From: Limnohabitans sp. 2KL-17
GTDB lineage: Bacteria > Pseudomonadota > Gammaproteobacteria > Burkholderiales > Burkholderiaceae_C
Reading direction: 5' to 3'
Assembly (NCBI RefSeq): GCF_003063415.1
Contig: NZ_NESK01000002.1
Span: 1-64,000 of the forward strand
DNA length: 64,000 bases
The notes under the pieces are model-generated. The model had not been told where the DNA came from and searched no databases. It was given only the letters and a program-made list of their open reading frames with translations. Both the position numbers and the translations under genes were made by a program. The number at the start of each line of letters is the position of its first letter. Within the stretch, counting starts at the first letter, position 1. This document shows positions 8,973 to 17,534 of the stretch, one piece after another.

Positions 8973-9791
8973 TTATGGGTTGATGACTGCACCGGTCTTG
9001 CGAATGGCACCGATGTGGCCGCGCAGCTCGTGCACGATGTTGGTGAACTCGGGGGTGTAGGTGATCTCCAGATCGCGCGGGCGTGGCAGGTCGATCTCTT
9101 TTTTCACCACAAAGCGGCCGGGGCTCTTGCTCATCACATACACCGTGTCGGCCAGAAACACCGATTCGCGCAGGTCGTGCGTGACCAGGATGACGTTGAA
9201 CTTTTGCTCGGTCCAGAGGTCGCGCAAGATGCACCAGAGTTCTTCGCGCGTGAAGGCATCGAGCGCGCCAAAGGGCTCGTCGAGCAGCAGCATTTTGGGT
9301 TCGTGGATCAAGGCGCGGCAAATGCTGGCGCGTTGCTGCATGCCGCCCGACAGTTGCCAGGGGAACTTGTCTTCATACCCGGCCAGGCCCACGGTGCTCA
9401 GCAGTTTGCGGGCGCGCTCAGCGTACTCGGCCTTTTTTTGCTTGAAATTGGAGCGGTAGGGCTCGACGATTTCGAGGGGCAACAAGACGTTGTCAAGTGT
9501 GGTGCGCCAAGGCAACAGCGAGGATGCCTGAAACGCCATGCCGCTGATCTTGAGCGGGCCGGTGACGGGTTGGCCATCGACCAGGATGCGGCCTTTGCTG
9601 GGCATTTTCAGGCCGGTGGTCAACTTCATGAAGGTCGACTTGCCGCAGCCCGAAGGCCCGACGATGGCGATGAATTCGCCTTGCTTGACCTGCAGGTTGA
9701 TGTCTTCCACTGCAAAGTGGTTTTCCGCCAGCAACTCCTCGTTGTAGGCGAGCCAGACATTCTGAAAATCAACGAATGCGTCTTGGGACAT
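8973..9791 (-). CDS. ABC transporter ATPase, NitT/TauT (SsuB-like) type
   Basis: The 272-residue ATPase has Walker A GPSGCGKST, the signature LSGGMQQR, Walker B MLLLDEPFGALDAFT and the switch His in VTHD. The start at 9791 (MSQDAFVDF) is preferred because an upstream TGTATACA operator-like site (9821-9828) would otherwise fall inside the gene. It energises the permease that follows. A 158-nt gap separates it from the binding-protein gene, and that gap contains the operator-like site, so ATPase-permease-ureD may have their own promoter. Confidence 0.93.
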   Translation of the reverse strand: MSQDAFVDFQNVWLAYNEELLAENHFAVEDINLQVKQGEFIAIVGPSGCGKSTFMKLTTGLKMPSKGRILVDGQPVTGPLKISGMAFQASSLLPWRTTLDNVLLPLEIVEPYRSNFKQKKAEYAERARKLLSTVGLAGYEDKFPWQLSGGMQQRASICRALIHEPKMLLLDEPFGALDAFTREELWCILRDLWTEQKFNVILVTHDLRESVFLADTVYVMSKSPGRFVVKKEIDLPRPRDLEITYTPEFTNIVHELRGHIGAIRKTGAVINP

Positions 9792-9820
9792 GGTGTGAAC
9801 TTTGAAATGGTGTTCGAAAG

Positions 9821-9828
9821 TGTATACA
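9821..9828 (-). promoter_or_regulatory. TGTATACA operator-like site 1 (ABC ATPase/ureD)
   Basis: A palindromic TGTATACA lies 30 nt upstream of the ATPase start. Read with the gene it continues as TGTATACACTTTCG, close to the sites in front of uraH and puuD (TGTATACACTTCGG). It is the proposed binding site of the GntR-family protein encoded at 20279..20944. Confidence 0.6.
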
Positions 9829-9949
9829 GCTTGCGCTTTGCAAAAGCCCACTGGCGCAGGCTGCGTTGGAGTGGGCTGTTGGCAGGCCCGCAAGGGCCTT
9901 GGTTAGACAGGATGACCAACGCTCAGTGCGGGCTGGTCACCTGGTGGCT

Positions 9950-10984
9950 TTACTTCTTGGGCTTGGGCAGGATGTCCAGCTCTTTGGCCGAAGGCAGGAA
10001 CGAGCCGTTCCAGATGTCTTCGGACTTGACGCGGGTCTTGGTGTTGAAGGCATCGGACACTTGCGAGGCCATCAGTGTCATGCGGGGGCCGCTGATCTGG
10101 CCAAAGCCTTCGGCACGGGCCGATGGGCTGTTGATCACGGTGTCGATGGCCAGTTGCAGTCGGCGTGTTTCGAGTGCGGTGTTGATGATGCCGTCACGGG
10201 CCTTGACCGATTCAATGGCTTTGGCTGGGTTGGCGATCACGTCTTTGGCACCCTTGGTGAAGGCGCTCAGGAACGCTTTCACGGCAGCAGGGTTTTCTTT
10301 CAGGATTTTGGGCGAGGCGATGATCGCGTTGCCATAGAGCTTGACGCCAAAGTCAGGGTATTGCATGACCACCACGTCTTCGGCTTTCACGCCACGGGCT
10401 TCGATGTTGAGCAGCGAGGTGAAGGTGAAGCCGGTGATGGCATCGACATCGCCGCGCACCAGCATGGTTTCACGCAGCGGTGGGTCCATTGCGGTCCATG
10501 CCACGTTGCCGATGTCGTTGGCTTTCTGAAAAATCGGAAAGGCGCGGCGACCGGCGTCAAACACGGGTGCGCCCAGCTTTTTGCCTGCCAGGTCTGCGGG
10601 GGTCTTGATGCCGGATTTCTTGAGCGCCATGACCGAAGCCGGCGTGTTGTTGTAGACCATCATGATGGCCACAGGCTTGTTGGGTGCGTCGGGGTTGTTG
10701 GCGTGGAATTCCATCAGGGCAGCCAGATCGGCGAAGCCCAGGTCGTAGGTGCCAGAAGCCACACGCGTGACTGCGCCACCTGAGCCGTTGCCGGAGTCCA
10801 CCGTCACATCCAGCTTGGCGTCCTTGAAGTAGCCCTTTGCACCCGGCACAAGGAAGAAAGCAGCAGGGCCTTCAAAACGCCAATCCATCTGAAATTTGAT
10901 GGGGGTGGTTTGGGCTTGGGCTGTGCCAAATGCGGCAACAGCGGCCAACACGGCGGTGGCCTTGAGTAAAAAACGCTTGTTCAT
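9950..10984 (-). CDS. ABC transporter substrate-binding protein (NMT1/SsuA type)
   Basis: This 344-residue periplasmic binding protein has a signal peptide ending at AQAQ (about residue 25). The core has features of the NMT1/THI5-like family (FQMDWRFEGPAAFFLVPGAKGYFKDAKLDVTVDSG, GSGGAVTRVASGTYDLGFADLAAL). The start MNKRFLLKA at 10984 has a proper signal sequence; further upstream codons do not fit one. Family ligands are small N- or S-containing molecules such as pyrimidines or sulfonates. A perfect sigma-54 promoter lies about 40 nt upstream, so expression is probably tied to nitrogen shortage. A purine-breakdown or other nitrogenous ligand is the best guess. Confidence 0.9.
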   Translation of the reverse strand: MNKRFLLKATAVLAAVAAFGTAQAQTTPIKFQMDWRFEGPAAFFLVPGAKGYFKDAKLDVTVDSGNGSGGAVTRVASGTYDLGFADLAALMEFHANNPDAPNKPVAIMMVYNNTPASVMALKKSGIKTPADLAGKKLGAPVFDAGRRAFPIFQKANDIGNVAWTAMDPPLRETMLVRGDVDAITGFTFTSLLNIEARGVKAEDVVVMQYPDFGVKLYGNAIIASPKILKENPAAVKAFLSAFTKGAKDVIANPAKAIESVKARDGIINTALETRRLQLAIDTVINSPSARAEGFGQISGPRMTLMASQVSDAFNTKTRVKSEDIWNGSFLPSAKELDILPKPKK

Positions 10985-11022
10985 GGTGGGCTCCAGGGTC
11001 AGATAAACGGTCAATCTTGTCA

Positions 11023-11038
11023 AGCAAAATCGGTGCCA
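11023..11038 (-). promoter_or_regulatory. sigma-54 promoter of the ABC binding-protein gene
   Basis: The minus strand reads TGGCACCGATTTTGCT, a full match to TGGCAC-N5-TTGCT. It lies 39 nt upstream of the start codon at 10984, giving a short leader. This is the third sigma-54-type site in the first 11 kb and groups this transporter with urease under nitrogen control. Confidence 0.75.
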
Positions 11039-11176
11039 TTATCCAGCATGCTTTGGAGCGCCGGTGTCAGGTACATCCCCTAGAAACGCCCGTTTCGAGT
11101 GCCTCAATCGACAGTCGAATGCACCAAAATGGTGTGTTTGGGGCGGCCGCCCCACAGAGGGCGGCGCCAAGACACT

Positions 11177-13474
11177 TTAATGGTGGGCTTGCGCAACCGC
11201 CAGGGCGGTCATGTTCAGCACCCGGCGCACCGTGGCCGCAGGGGTCAGGATGTGCGCGGTGCGGGCTGCACCCATCAGGATGGGGCCCACCGTCACACCG
11301 CCACTGGTGGTGGTTTTCATGACGTTGTAGAGAATGTTGGCCGCGTCCAGGTTCGGGCACACCAGCAAGTTGGCCGCGCCAGTGAGCGAGCTGTCTTCCA
11401 GGTAAGCGCTGCGGATGTCGGGTTGCAAAGCCGCATCGCCATGCAGCTCTCCATCGCATTCGATGTCGGGGTGCTGCGCCACAAACAGGTCACGCGCCAG
11501 GCGCATCTTGCGGGCCGATGCGCGCTTGGACGAGCCGTAGCTCGAATGCGAGAGGAAGGCCACTTTGGGCACGATGCCAAAGCGCTTCACTTCTTGCGCC
11601 GCCATGTAAGCGATCTCGGCCAGCTGCTCGGCGCTGGGCTCTTCGTTGACGTAGGTGTCGGTGATGAAGAGCGGCCCCTGGTTGCTCATGATGGCATTCA
11701 CAGCGGCGTAATTGGCCACGCCAGTGCGCTTGCCCAAAATGCTGTCGATGCGTTCCAGGTGCGTCATGTAAGTGCCTGCCAGGCCGCAGATCATGGCGTC
11801 GGCATCGCCCAGCGAGACCATGAGTGAACCAATGATGGTGTTGGAGCGGCGCACGGCCGCTTTGGCTACAGCCGGTGTGGCGCCATCGCGTTTCATGAGC
11901 TGGTGGTAGTGCTCCCAGTACTGGCGAAAGCGGGCGTCTTCCTCGGGGTTGACGTTGTCCACATCCACCCCCAGGCGCATGCGCAGACCGGCTTTTTCGA
12001 TGCGCGCGGCAATCACGTTGGGGCGGCCGATCAGGATCGGGTGGGCCAGTTTTTCATCGATGGCCATCTGGGCCGCACGCAGCGCGCGCTCGTCTTCGCC
12101 GTCGGCATAGGCTACGCGCTTGGCGTTTTGGGGAACGGCTTTGGCGGCATTGAAGATGGGGCGCATCAGCAGACCGGTCTGCGTGACAAAGCTTTGCAGC
12201 TGCTGGCGGTAGGCGTCCATGTCGGTGATGGGCCGCGTGGCCACACCCGAATCGGCAGCGGCCTGGGCCACAGCGGGCGCGATGCGCAAAATCAGGCGCG
12301 AGTCAAAAGGCGTGGGGATCAGGTAGTCCCGGCCAAACGACAACTCTTTGCCCGCATAAGCGCTGGCCACTTCTTCGCTGATGTCGGCCTTGGCCAGATC
12401 GGCAATCTGGCGCACGCAAGCCAGCTTCATGGCCTCGGTGATCTTTGTCGCACCGCAGTCCAGGGCGCCCCGAAAGATGTAGGGGAAGCAAAGCACGTTG
12501 TTGACCTGGTTCGGGTAGTCCGAGCGGCCTGTGGCAATGATGCAGTCCGGGCGGGCGGCCTTGGCCAGTTCGGGCCGGATTTCGGGTTCGGGGTTGGCCA
12601 GGGCCAGGATGACCGGGTCGCGGGCCATGGTTTTGAGCATGTCCACCGTCATCACGCCGGGGGCCGAGCAGCCCAGGAACACATCGGCGCCGTTGACCGC
12701 ATCGGCCAGGCTGCGGGCCTCGGTCTTTTGGGCGTAGCGGGCTTTGGATTCGTCGTAACCGCCGGGGCGGCCTTCGTAGATCACGCCCTTGGAGTCGCAG
12801 ACAAAGATGTTGCTGGTCTTCACGCCCAGACCCACCATCACGTCGAGGCAGGCAATGGCCGCAGCGCCGGCGCCCGACACGGCCAGCTTGATGCTGCCGA
12901 TGTCTTTGCCCACCAGCTCCAGGCCGTTGAGCATGGCCGCAGATGCGATGATGGCGGTGCCATGCTGGTCGTCATGAAAGACCGGGATGTTCATGCGCTC
13001 GCGCAGCTTCTTTTCGATGTAAAAGCACTCGGGCGCCTTGATGTCTTCGAGGTTGATGCCGCCCAAAGTCGGCTCCATGGCGGCAATGATCTCGACCAGC
13101 TTGTCCGGGTCGCGCTCGGCCAGCTCGATGTCAAACACATCGATGCCCGCAAACTTCTTGAACAGGCAGCCCTTGCCCTCCATGACGGGCTTGGCCGCCA
13201 AGGGGCCAATGTCGCCCAGACCCAGCACGGCCGTGCCGTTGGTGATCACGGCCACCAGGTTGCCGCGCGAGGTGAATTCGTGTGCTTTGGACGGATCGGC
13301 GGCGATGTCCAAGCAGGGATAAGCCACACCTGGCGAGTAGGCCAGCGACAGATCGCGCTGGTTGGACAGGGGCTTGGTCGGGTTGACCGAAACCTTGCCG
13401 CGTGTGGGAAAGCGGTGGTAGTCACGGGCAGCGTCGCGCAAGGCTTGTTCTGCGGGGGAGATGTTGTCGCTCAT
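11177..13474 (-). CDS. maeB: NADP-dependent malic enzyme with phosphotransacetylase domain (MaeB)
   Basis: This 765-residue enzyme decarboxylates malate to pyruvate. The malic-enzyme half (to about residue 430) includes [13 protein letters not shown], the metal/substrate region [15 protein letters not shown] and a Rossmann motif [14 protein letters not shown]. The C-terminal half (about 430-765) resembles phosphotransacetylase and is usually a regulatory domain for acetyl-CoA or acetyl-phosphate. The start [10 protein letters not shown] at 13474 is the family start. It stands alone on the minus strand, separated from the purine permease by a terminator. It connects C4 acids, for example from glyoxylate assimilation, to pyruvate. 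Confidence 0.95.
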   Translation of the reverse strand: MSDNISPAEQALRDAARDYHRFPTRGKVSVNPTKPLSNQRDLSLAYSPGVAYPCLDIAADPSKAHEFTSRGNLVAVITNGTAVLGLGDIGPLAAKPVMEGKGCLFKKFAGIDVFDIELAERDPDKLVEIIAAMEPTLGGINLEDIKAPECFYIEKKLRERMNIPVFHDDQHGTAIIASAAMLNGLELVGKDIGSIKLAVSGAGAAAIACLDVMVGLGVKTSNIFVCDSKGVIYEGRPGGYDESKARYAQKTEARSLADAVNGADVFLGCSAPGVMTVDMLKTMARDPVILALANPEPEIRPELAKAARPDCIIATGRSDYPNQVNNVLCFPYIFRGALDCGATKITEAMKLACVRQIADLAKADISEEVASAYAGKELSFGRDYLIPTPFDSRLILRIAPAVAQAAADSGVATRPITDMDAYRQQLQSFVTQTGLLMRPIFNAAKAVPQNAKRVAYADGEDERALRAAQMAIDEKLAHPILIGRPNVIAARIEKAGLRMRLGVDVDNVNPEEDARFRQYWEHYHQLMKRDGATPAVAKAAVRRSNTIIGSLMVSLGDADAMICGLAGTYMTHLERIDSILGKRTGVANYAAVNAIMSNQGPLFITDTYVNEEPSAEQLAEIAYMAAQEVKRFGIVPKVAFLSHSSYGSSKRASARKMRLARDLFVAQHPDIECDGELHGDAALQPDIRSAYLEDSSLTGAANLLVCPNLDAANILYNVMKTTTSGGVTVGPILMGAARTAHILTPAATVRRVLNMTALAVAQAHH

Positions 13475-13568
13475 GGCTGTTGTCTCAATCAAGGAAAAAA
13501 CATAAAAGTTGACAAAGCGTAACCCATTTGTCTGCCGGTTCAAGCTGTGGATTACGTGCATAAAAAGC

Positions 13569-13597
13569 AAAAAGCCAAGCACTTGGCTTGGCTTTTT
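13569..13597 (-). terminator. intrinsic terminator after the purine permease
   Basis: There is a perfect 12-bp stem, AAAAAGCCAAGC (13569-13580) with GCTTGGCTTTTT (13586-13597), and loop ACTTG. It lies 38 nt after the permease stop on the minus strand and carries a T run on either strand. It isolates the permease from maeB. Confidence 0.85.
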
Positions 13598-13635
13598 CAG
13601 TCAAGGCCTGCGCCCCGATGTCGTTGGGGCAAAAC

Positions 13636-15123
13636 TCAATGCGCTTCGGCCTGCTTGGCAGCTTCGATCGCGTCGCGGTTGTCACCGTTGGCACCGTTGA
13701 AGAACAGGTTCAGAGTCACCGCAGTGATGGAGGCCAGCAAAATGCCGGACTCGATCAGCGGGTGCAGGCCGTGTGGCATCCACTGCTTGAAGTTGGGTGC
13801 GATCAGCGGGATCATGCCAATGCCAATCGAGACCGCGACGACGATGGCGTTGGAGCGGTTGTTCTTGAAGTCCACATTGCCCAGAATGCGAATGCCGGTG
13901 GTCGCCACCATGCCAAACATCACCAGACCCGCACCACCCAGCACCACGGTGGGCAGCGATTCGATCAAGGCGGCCATCTTGGGCAACAAGCCCAGCGCGA
14001 CCAGAATCAGGCCACCCGCCACGCACACAAATCGGCTCTTGACGCCAGTGACGGCCACCAAGCCCACGTTTTGCGAAAAGCTGGTGTAGGGGAAGGTGTT
14101 GAAAATGCCGCCAATCAGCGTGCCCAGGCCATCGGTGCGCAAACCGCGTGTCAGGGCCGCTTGGTCGACTTTCTTTTCGGTCATGTCGCCCAGTGCCAAA
14201 AACATGCCGGTGGATTCAATCATCACCACGATCATGACCAGGGTCATGGTCAAAATCAGCACTGGCTCGAAAATGGGCATGCCAAAGTGGAAAGGCATGA
14301 CCACATCAAACCAGGCGGCTTTGCCCACTTTGTCGAAGTTCATCAGGCCCATGGCCGTGGCCACCACGCCACCGATCACGATGCCCAAAAGCACGGAAAT
14401 GTTGGCCACAAAGCCCTTGGCAAAGCGCGCAATCACCAAGATCGACACCAGCACCAGCGCGGCAATGCCGACGCCTGTCAGTTCGGCGTATTTGGGGTTG
14501 GGCATTTTGGGCAAGAGCGCCAGGTCTTTGGGCATGGCGGGCAAGATGGAGCCCGGTGCGTTAGCGGCTGCGGCCGCGGCATCGAGCCATTGCTTGTGCT
14601 CAGGCGTGACGATGTTGTGCGCGGTGGGGCCAAACGGGTTGCCAAAAATCCAGTTGATGCCGATGCGCATCAGGCTGATGCCGATCACGGCAATGATGGT
14701 GCCGGTGACCACGGGCGGGAAAAAGCGCAGCATGCGGCTGACCAGCGGGGCGATCAGGATCGAGATGATGCCCGCCCCGATGATGGAGCCAAAGATCAGC
14801 TGCGCCCCCAATTCGCCCGGGTTGGCGTTGGCCATGGCCACCATGGGCGCCACGGAGGCAAAGGTCACGCCCATCATCACGGGCAGGCGAATGCCGAACC
14901 ACTGGGTGGCGCCCAGCGACTGGATCAAGGTAACCAGGCCGCAGCAAAACAGGTCGGCCGAAATCAGGTAAGCCACGTCTTGCGGGCTCAGCTTGAGGGC
15001 GCGGCCGACGATCAGGGGCACGGCCACAGCGCCGGCATACATCACCAGCACATGTTGCAGGCCCAAAGCGGCGAGCTTGCCCGTGGGCAGTTTCTCGTCC
15101 ACGGGGTGAATGGTTGAACTCAT
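13636..15123 (-). CDS. NCS2/NAT family purine (urate/xanthine) permease
   Basis: A 495-residue proton-coupled nucleobase transporter with about 14 hydrophobic segments. It carries the NAT signature QNVGLVAVTGVKSRFV, and the LGLQHVLVMYAGAVAVPLIVG opening and GTIIAVIGISLMRIGINW are typical of the xanthine/urate branch (XanQ, UacT). The start at 15123 follows a good AGGAG; an upstream in-frame codon would cover the operator region. A TGTATACA site lies 76 nt upstream, the same as at uraH and puuD. It should import urate or xanthine for the pathway encoded around it. Urate versus xanthine cannot be settled by eye. Confidence 0.93.
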   Translation of the reverse strand: MSSTIHPVDEKLPTGKLAALGLQHVLVMYAGAVAVPLIVGRALKLSPQDVAYLISADLFCCGLVTLIQSLGATQWFGIRLPVMMGVTFASVAPMVAMANANPGELGAQLIFGSIIGAGIISILIAPLVSRMLRFFPPVVTGTIIAVIGISLMRIGINWIFGNPFGPTAHNIVTPEHKQWLDAAAAAANAPGSILPAMPKDLALLPKMPNPKYAELTGVGIAALVLVSILVIARFAKGFVANISVLLGIVIGGVVATAMGLMNFDKVGKAAWFDVVMPFHFGMPIFEPVLILTMTLVMIVVMIESTGMFLALGDMTEKKVDQAALTRGLRTDGLGTLIGGIFNTFPYTSFSQNVGLVAVTGVKSRFVCVAGGLILVALGLLPKMAALIESLPTVVLGGAGLVMFGMVATTGIRILGNVDFKNNRSNAIVVAVSIGIGMIPLIAPNFKQWMPHGLHPLIESGILLASITAVTLNLFFNGANGDNRDAIEAAKQAEAH

Positions 15124-15198
15124 GGAGGACTCTCCTAGGTGATAAACGGTTGAGGAAACGCCAAAGAAACTAGATGTGTGCTTCTTTGTGTTCCAAAC

Positions 15199-15206
15199 TG
15201 TATACA
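15199..15206 (-). promoter_or_regulatory. TGTATACA operator-like site 2 (purine permease)
   Basis: A palindromic TGTATACA lies 76 nt upstream of the permease start. Read with the gene it is TTGTATACAGTTTGG, sharing the T-rich right flank of the other sites. It is part of the proposed GntR regulon. Confidence 0.65.
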
Positions 15207-15365
15207 AAAAATACGAGACCAACCTCGGTAATTACCCCAGTGCTCTCAAACACGCCATGGGTGCACCCAAAGTGATCAAGATCAAATTCAGCAATGGCAT
15301 GGGGGCCGATACTTGAACTGGTAGCCGTCGAAAACCTTTCGAGGTACCCAACACAAAGCTTTGTA

Positions 15366-16259
15366 ATGAAAAATATTCATCTGATTGACCGTTGGTCGCG
15401 AATGGCATTGGCCATCGTGTTGGCCCAATGGGCGTACTTCTGGTTGGCCGGATCAGGGCAATGGGCCGCTTATGCGGGTGCAGTGATTCTGGGTGGAACA
15501 GCTTGGGTTCAGGTTTGTCCGGTTTACCGTTTATTCGGGGTGAGCACCGCAAGCCTTTCAGCATATGAGATGGGCACAGCATGGAAAGTTTTGGGGTGGG
15601 CGGCTTTGCTGGCGTTGTGTGTGGGTGGCAGCTACGGCAGCATGTTTTTCAGTCGAAAACTCTTTTTGGAAGAGTTCAATGCGATGAACCATTTTTACAA
15701 GCAAACCTTGTTCTTGACAGGCAAAGATGAGCGGGAAAAAGCCAATGCCGAATATGACCACTTGATGCCCGCATGGTTAGCCTTCCAGTCAAAGTACAAA
15801 AAATATCGCCCATACGCATTGCGCAAAGACACCAATTTGAGTGCGAATCTCGTTTCAGTGCAGGCCATTTTGTCCAGCGTTGAGCCAGGGGTTCGCAGCG
15901 GAGATCTGCATCAAGCGCATTTGGATCTGGAAAAGGTGCGTCCCGTGTTCCAGGAGATGCTCAAGCGCAATGGGTTTTCAATGTTGTCAGTAGCTTTGGT
16001 CGATTTTCACGACAGCATGGAGTTGGTGCTCGATGCTGCGCAAGCGCAGGCGGTTCAAAAAATCGTCCTGCTTTACCCTGCTGTCAGCGAGAAGCTCCAA
16101 CAAGTTGAAGAACAAGCCAACGATGCCGAAATTCAGGCCATTCGCCAGCATCTGGATGCATTGATGGCGATGGCGCAAGCCAAACAGCGCGATGGCTTGT
16201 CAGACCAGGCCGACAAGCTGAAAAGCAGCTTTGTGAAGGTGTACCTTCAAAGGGGCTGA
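15366..16259 (+). CDS. membrane protein: DUF2892-like N-terminus plus helical extracytoplasmic domain
   Basis: This 297-residue protein is of unknown function. Residues 5-60 resemble DUF2892/YgaP-type membrane modules (IDRWSRMALAI, then CPVYRLFGVS). A further membrane segment spans about 75-100. The remaining 190 residues are soluble and helical with charged heptads (for example HLDLEKVRPVFQEMLKRNGF and VDFHDSMELVLDAA) and no cofactor motif. ATG 15366 starts a sensible membrane protein; longer frames add a non-membrane leader. It is the only plus-strand gene in this region, and its stop is 15 nt from the end of the convergent M20 gene. Codon use looks similar to neighbours but is slightly AT-richer. 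Confidence 0.8.
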   Translation: MKNIHLIDRWSRMALAIVLAQWAYFWLAGSGQWAAYAGAVILGGTAWVQVCPVYRLFGVSTASLSAYEMGTAWKVLGWAALLALCVGGSYGSMFFSRKLFLEEFNAMNHFYKQTLFLTGKDEREKANAEYDHLMPAWLAFQSKYKKYRPYALRKDTNLSANLVSVQAILSSVEPGVRSGDLHQAHLDLEKVRPVFQEMLKRNGFSMLSVALVDFHDSMELVLDAAQAQAVQKIVLLYPAVSEKLQQVEEQANDAEIQAIRQHLDALMAMAQAKQRDGLSDQADKLKSSFVKVYLQRG

Positions 16260-16274
16260 CGCCCGAGCTGGCCT

Positions 16275-17534
16275 TTAAGCTAACAAATCCAGCAGCGTGC
16301 GAGCCACCACTTTGGTGGCGCGCCGCAGGTCTTCCAGTTGCACATGCTCGTCGGCGCGTTTGGCGTTGGACTCGCGCACGCTGCGGGGGCCTGCGCCATA
16401 GATCACGCCCGGGATGCCGCGCTCCACGTACAGGCGCACATCGGTGTAGAGCGGGGTGCCCAGGGCCGGAATGGCTTCGCCAAAGACTTGCTCGCCGTGC
16501 TTTTGGATCGCATCGACCAGCGGCTGGTTGCCGGGCAGGGGCTTCATGGCGTTGGCCAGCAGCATGCGCCGGATATCCACCTTCAGTTGTTTGCCGCCGC
16601 GGGGCGGGTTAAAGCTTGCTACGGCGTATGCAATCGTTTTGCGTATGGAAGCCTCGACCTCGGCCGGGTTTTCTTCGGGGATCATGCGGCGGTCGAGTTT
16701 GAAGCTGACTTTGCCGGGCATCACGTTGGTGTTGTTGCCGCCTTCGATCAAGCCCACGTTCAGATACGGGTGGGTGATGCCCTCGATTTTGGAGGTGACT
16801 TTCAGGTATTGCGCGTTCAGCGCGTGCAGGGCGTTGAGGATATGGACAGCGCCTTGCAGCGCGTCGGTGCCGCTGTCGGGAATGGCGGCGTGGGCCATTT
16901 CTCCATTCACGGTCACTTCCATTTGCAGGCAGCCGTTGTGTGCAGTGACCACCTGGTAGCTGAAGCCGGCAGCGATCATGAGGTCGGGCTTGGTCAGGCC
17001 CTTGGCCAGCAGCCAGCCGGGGCCCATTTCGCCGCCAAACTCTTCGTCGTAGGTGAAGTGCAGTTCCACGCCACCCTTGAGCGGGGCCTTGAGTGATTCC
17101 AGCGCTCGGGTGGCAAAGGTGAAGGTGGAGAAGTCGCACTTGCTCACGGCGGTGGCGCGGCCGTACATGGCGCCGTTGTGGATCTCGCCGCCGTAGGGCG
17201 GGTGTGTCCAGCCTTCACCGGGCGGCACCACGTCGCCGTGGGCGTTCAGGGCAATGGTTTTGCCTTCGCCGTACTTGCGGCGCACGATCAGGTTGGTGAT
17301 GGTTTCCAGGCCGTAGGCTTTCACCTCTGATTCGGGCACAGGGTACTTTTCGGCCTCAAAGCCCATGGGCTTGAGCAACTCAGCGGTTCGCTCGGCGTGC
17401 GGGGCGTTGTTGCCGGGTGGGGTGTCGGTGGGCACCTGCACCAGGGCCTGCAAGAACTTGACCTGTTCATCAAAGTGCGCATCGATCCAGGCGTCGAGTT
17501 GTTGGTATTGGGCTTGGGCTTCGGTAGCGCTCAT
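16275..17534 (-). CDS. M20 family (ArgE/DapE-type) metallohydrolase of the ureide operon
   Basis: A 419-residue zinc-dependent amidohydrolase. Metal-site motifs are visible: NAHGDVVPP, the Asp of SKCDFSTF, and the catalytic/metal Glu pair in TYDEEFGGEMG. The dimerisation domain contains NGEMAHAAIPDSG. Its start overlaps the uraD-allC stop by four bases, so the two are translationally coupled in gntR-puuE-uraD/allC-M20. The family normally deacylates amino acids. Here coupling suggests a ureide intermediate, possibly ureidoglycolate or ureidoglycine, for which no other enzyme is evident in the window. That role is a hypothesis. Confidence 0.85.
   Translation of the reverse strand: MSATEAQAQYQQLDAWIDAHFDEQVKFLQALVQVPTDTPPGNNAPHAERTAELLKPMGFEAEKYPVPESEVKAYGLETITNLIVRRKYGEGKTIALNAHGDVVPPGEGWTHPPYGGEIHNGAMYGRATAVSKCDFSTFTFATRALESLKAPLKGGVELHFTYDEEFGGEMGPGWLLAKGLTKPDLMIAAGFSYQVVTAHNGCLQMEVTVNGEMAHAAIPDSGTDALQGAVHILNALHALNAQYLKVTSKIEGITHPYLNVGLIEGGNNTNVMPGKVSFKLDRRMIPEENPAEVEASIRKTIAYAVASFNPPRGGKQLKVDIRRMLLANAMKPLPGNQPLVDAIQKHGEQVFGEAIPALGTPLYTDVRLYVERGIPGVIYGAGPRSVRESNAKRADEHVQLEDLRRATKVVARTLLDLLA

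Noticed and set aside
11141-11156. Palindrome TGGGGCGGCCGCCCCA after maeB
   Set aside because: It has no loop and no T tract, so it is not a convincing terminator; it may be chance in GC-rich DNA.
11903-13522. 539-codon plus-strand open frame opposite maeB
   Set aside because: It is antisense to a well-conserved malic enzyme and has no recognisable start or family.
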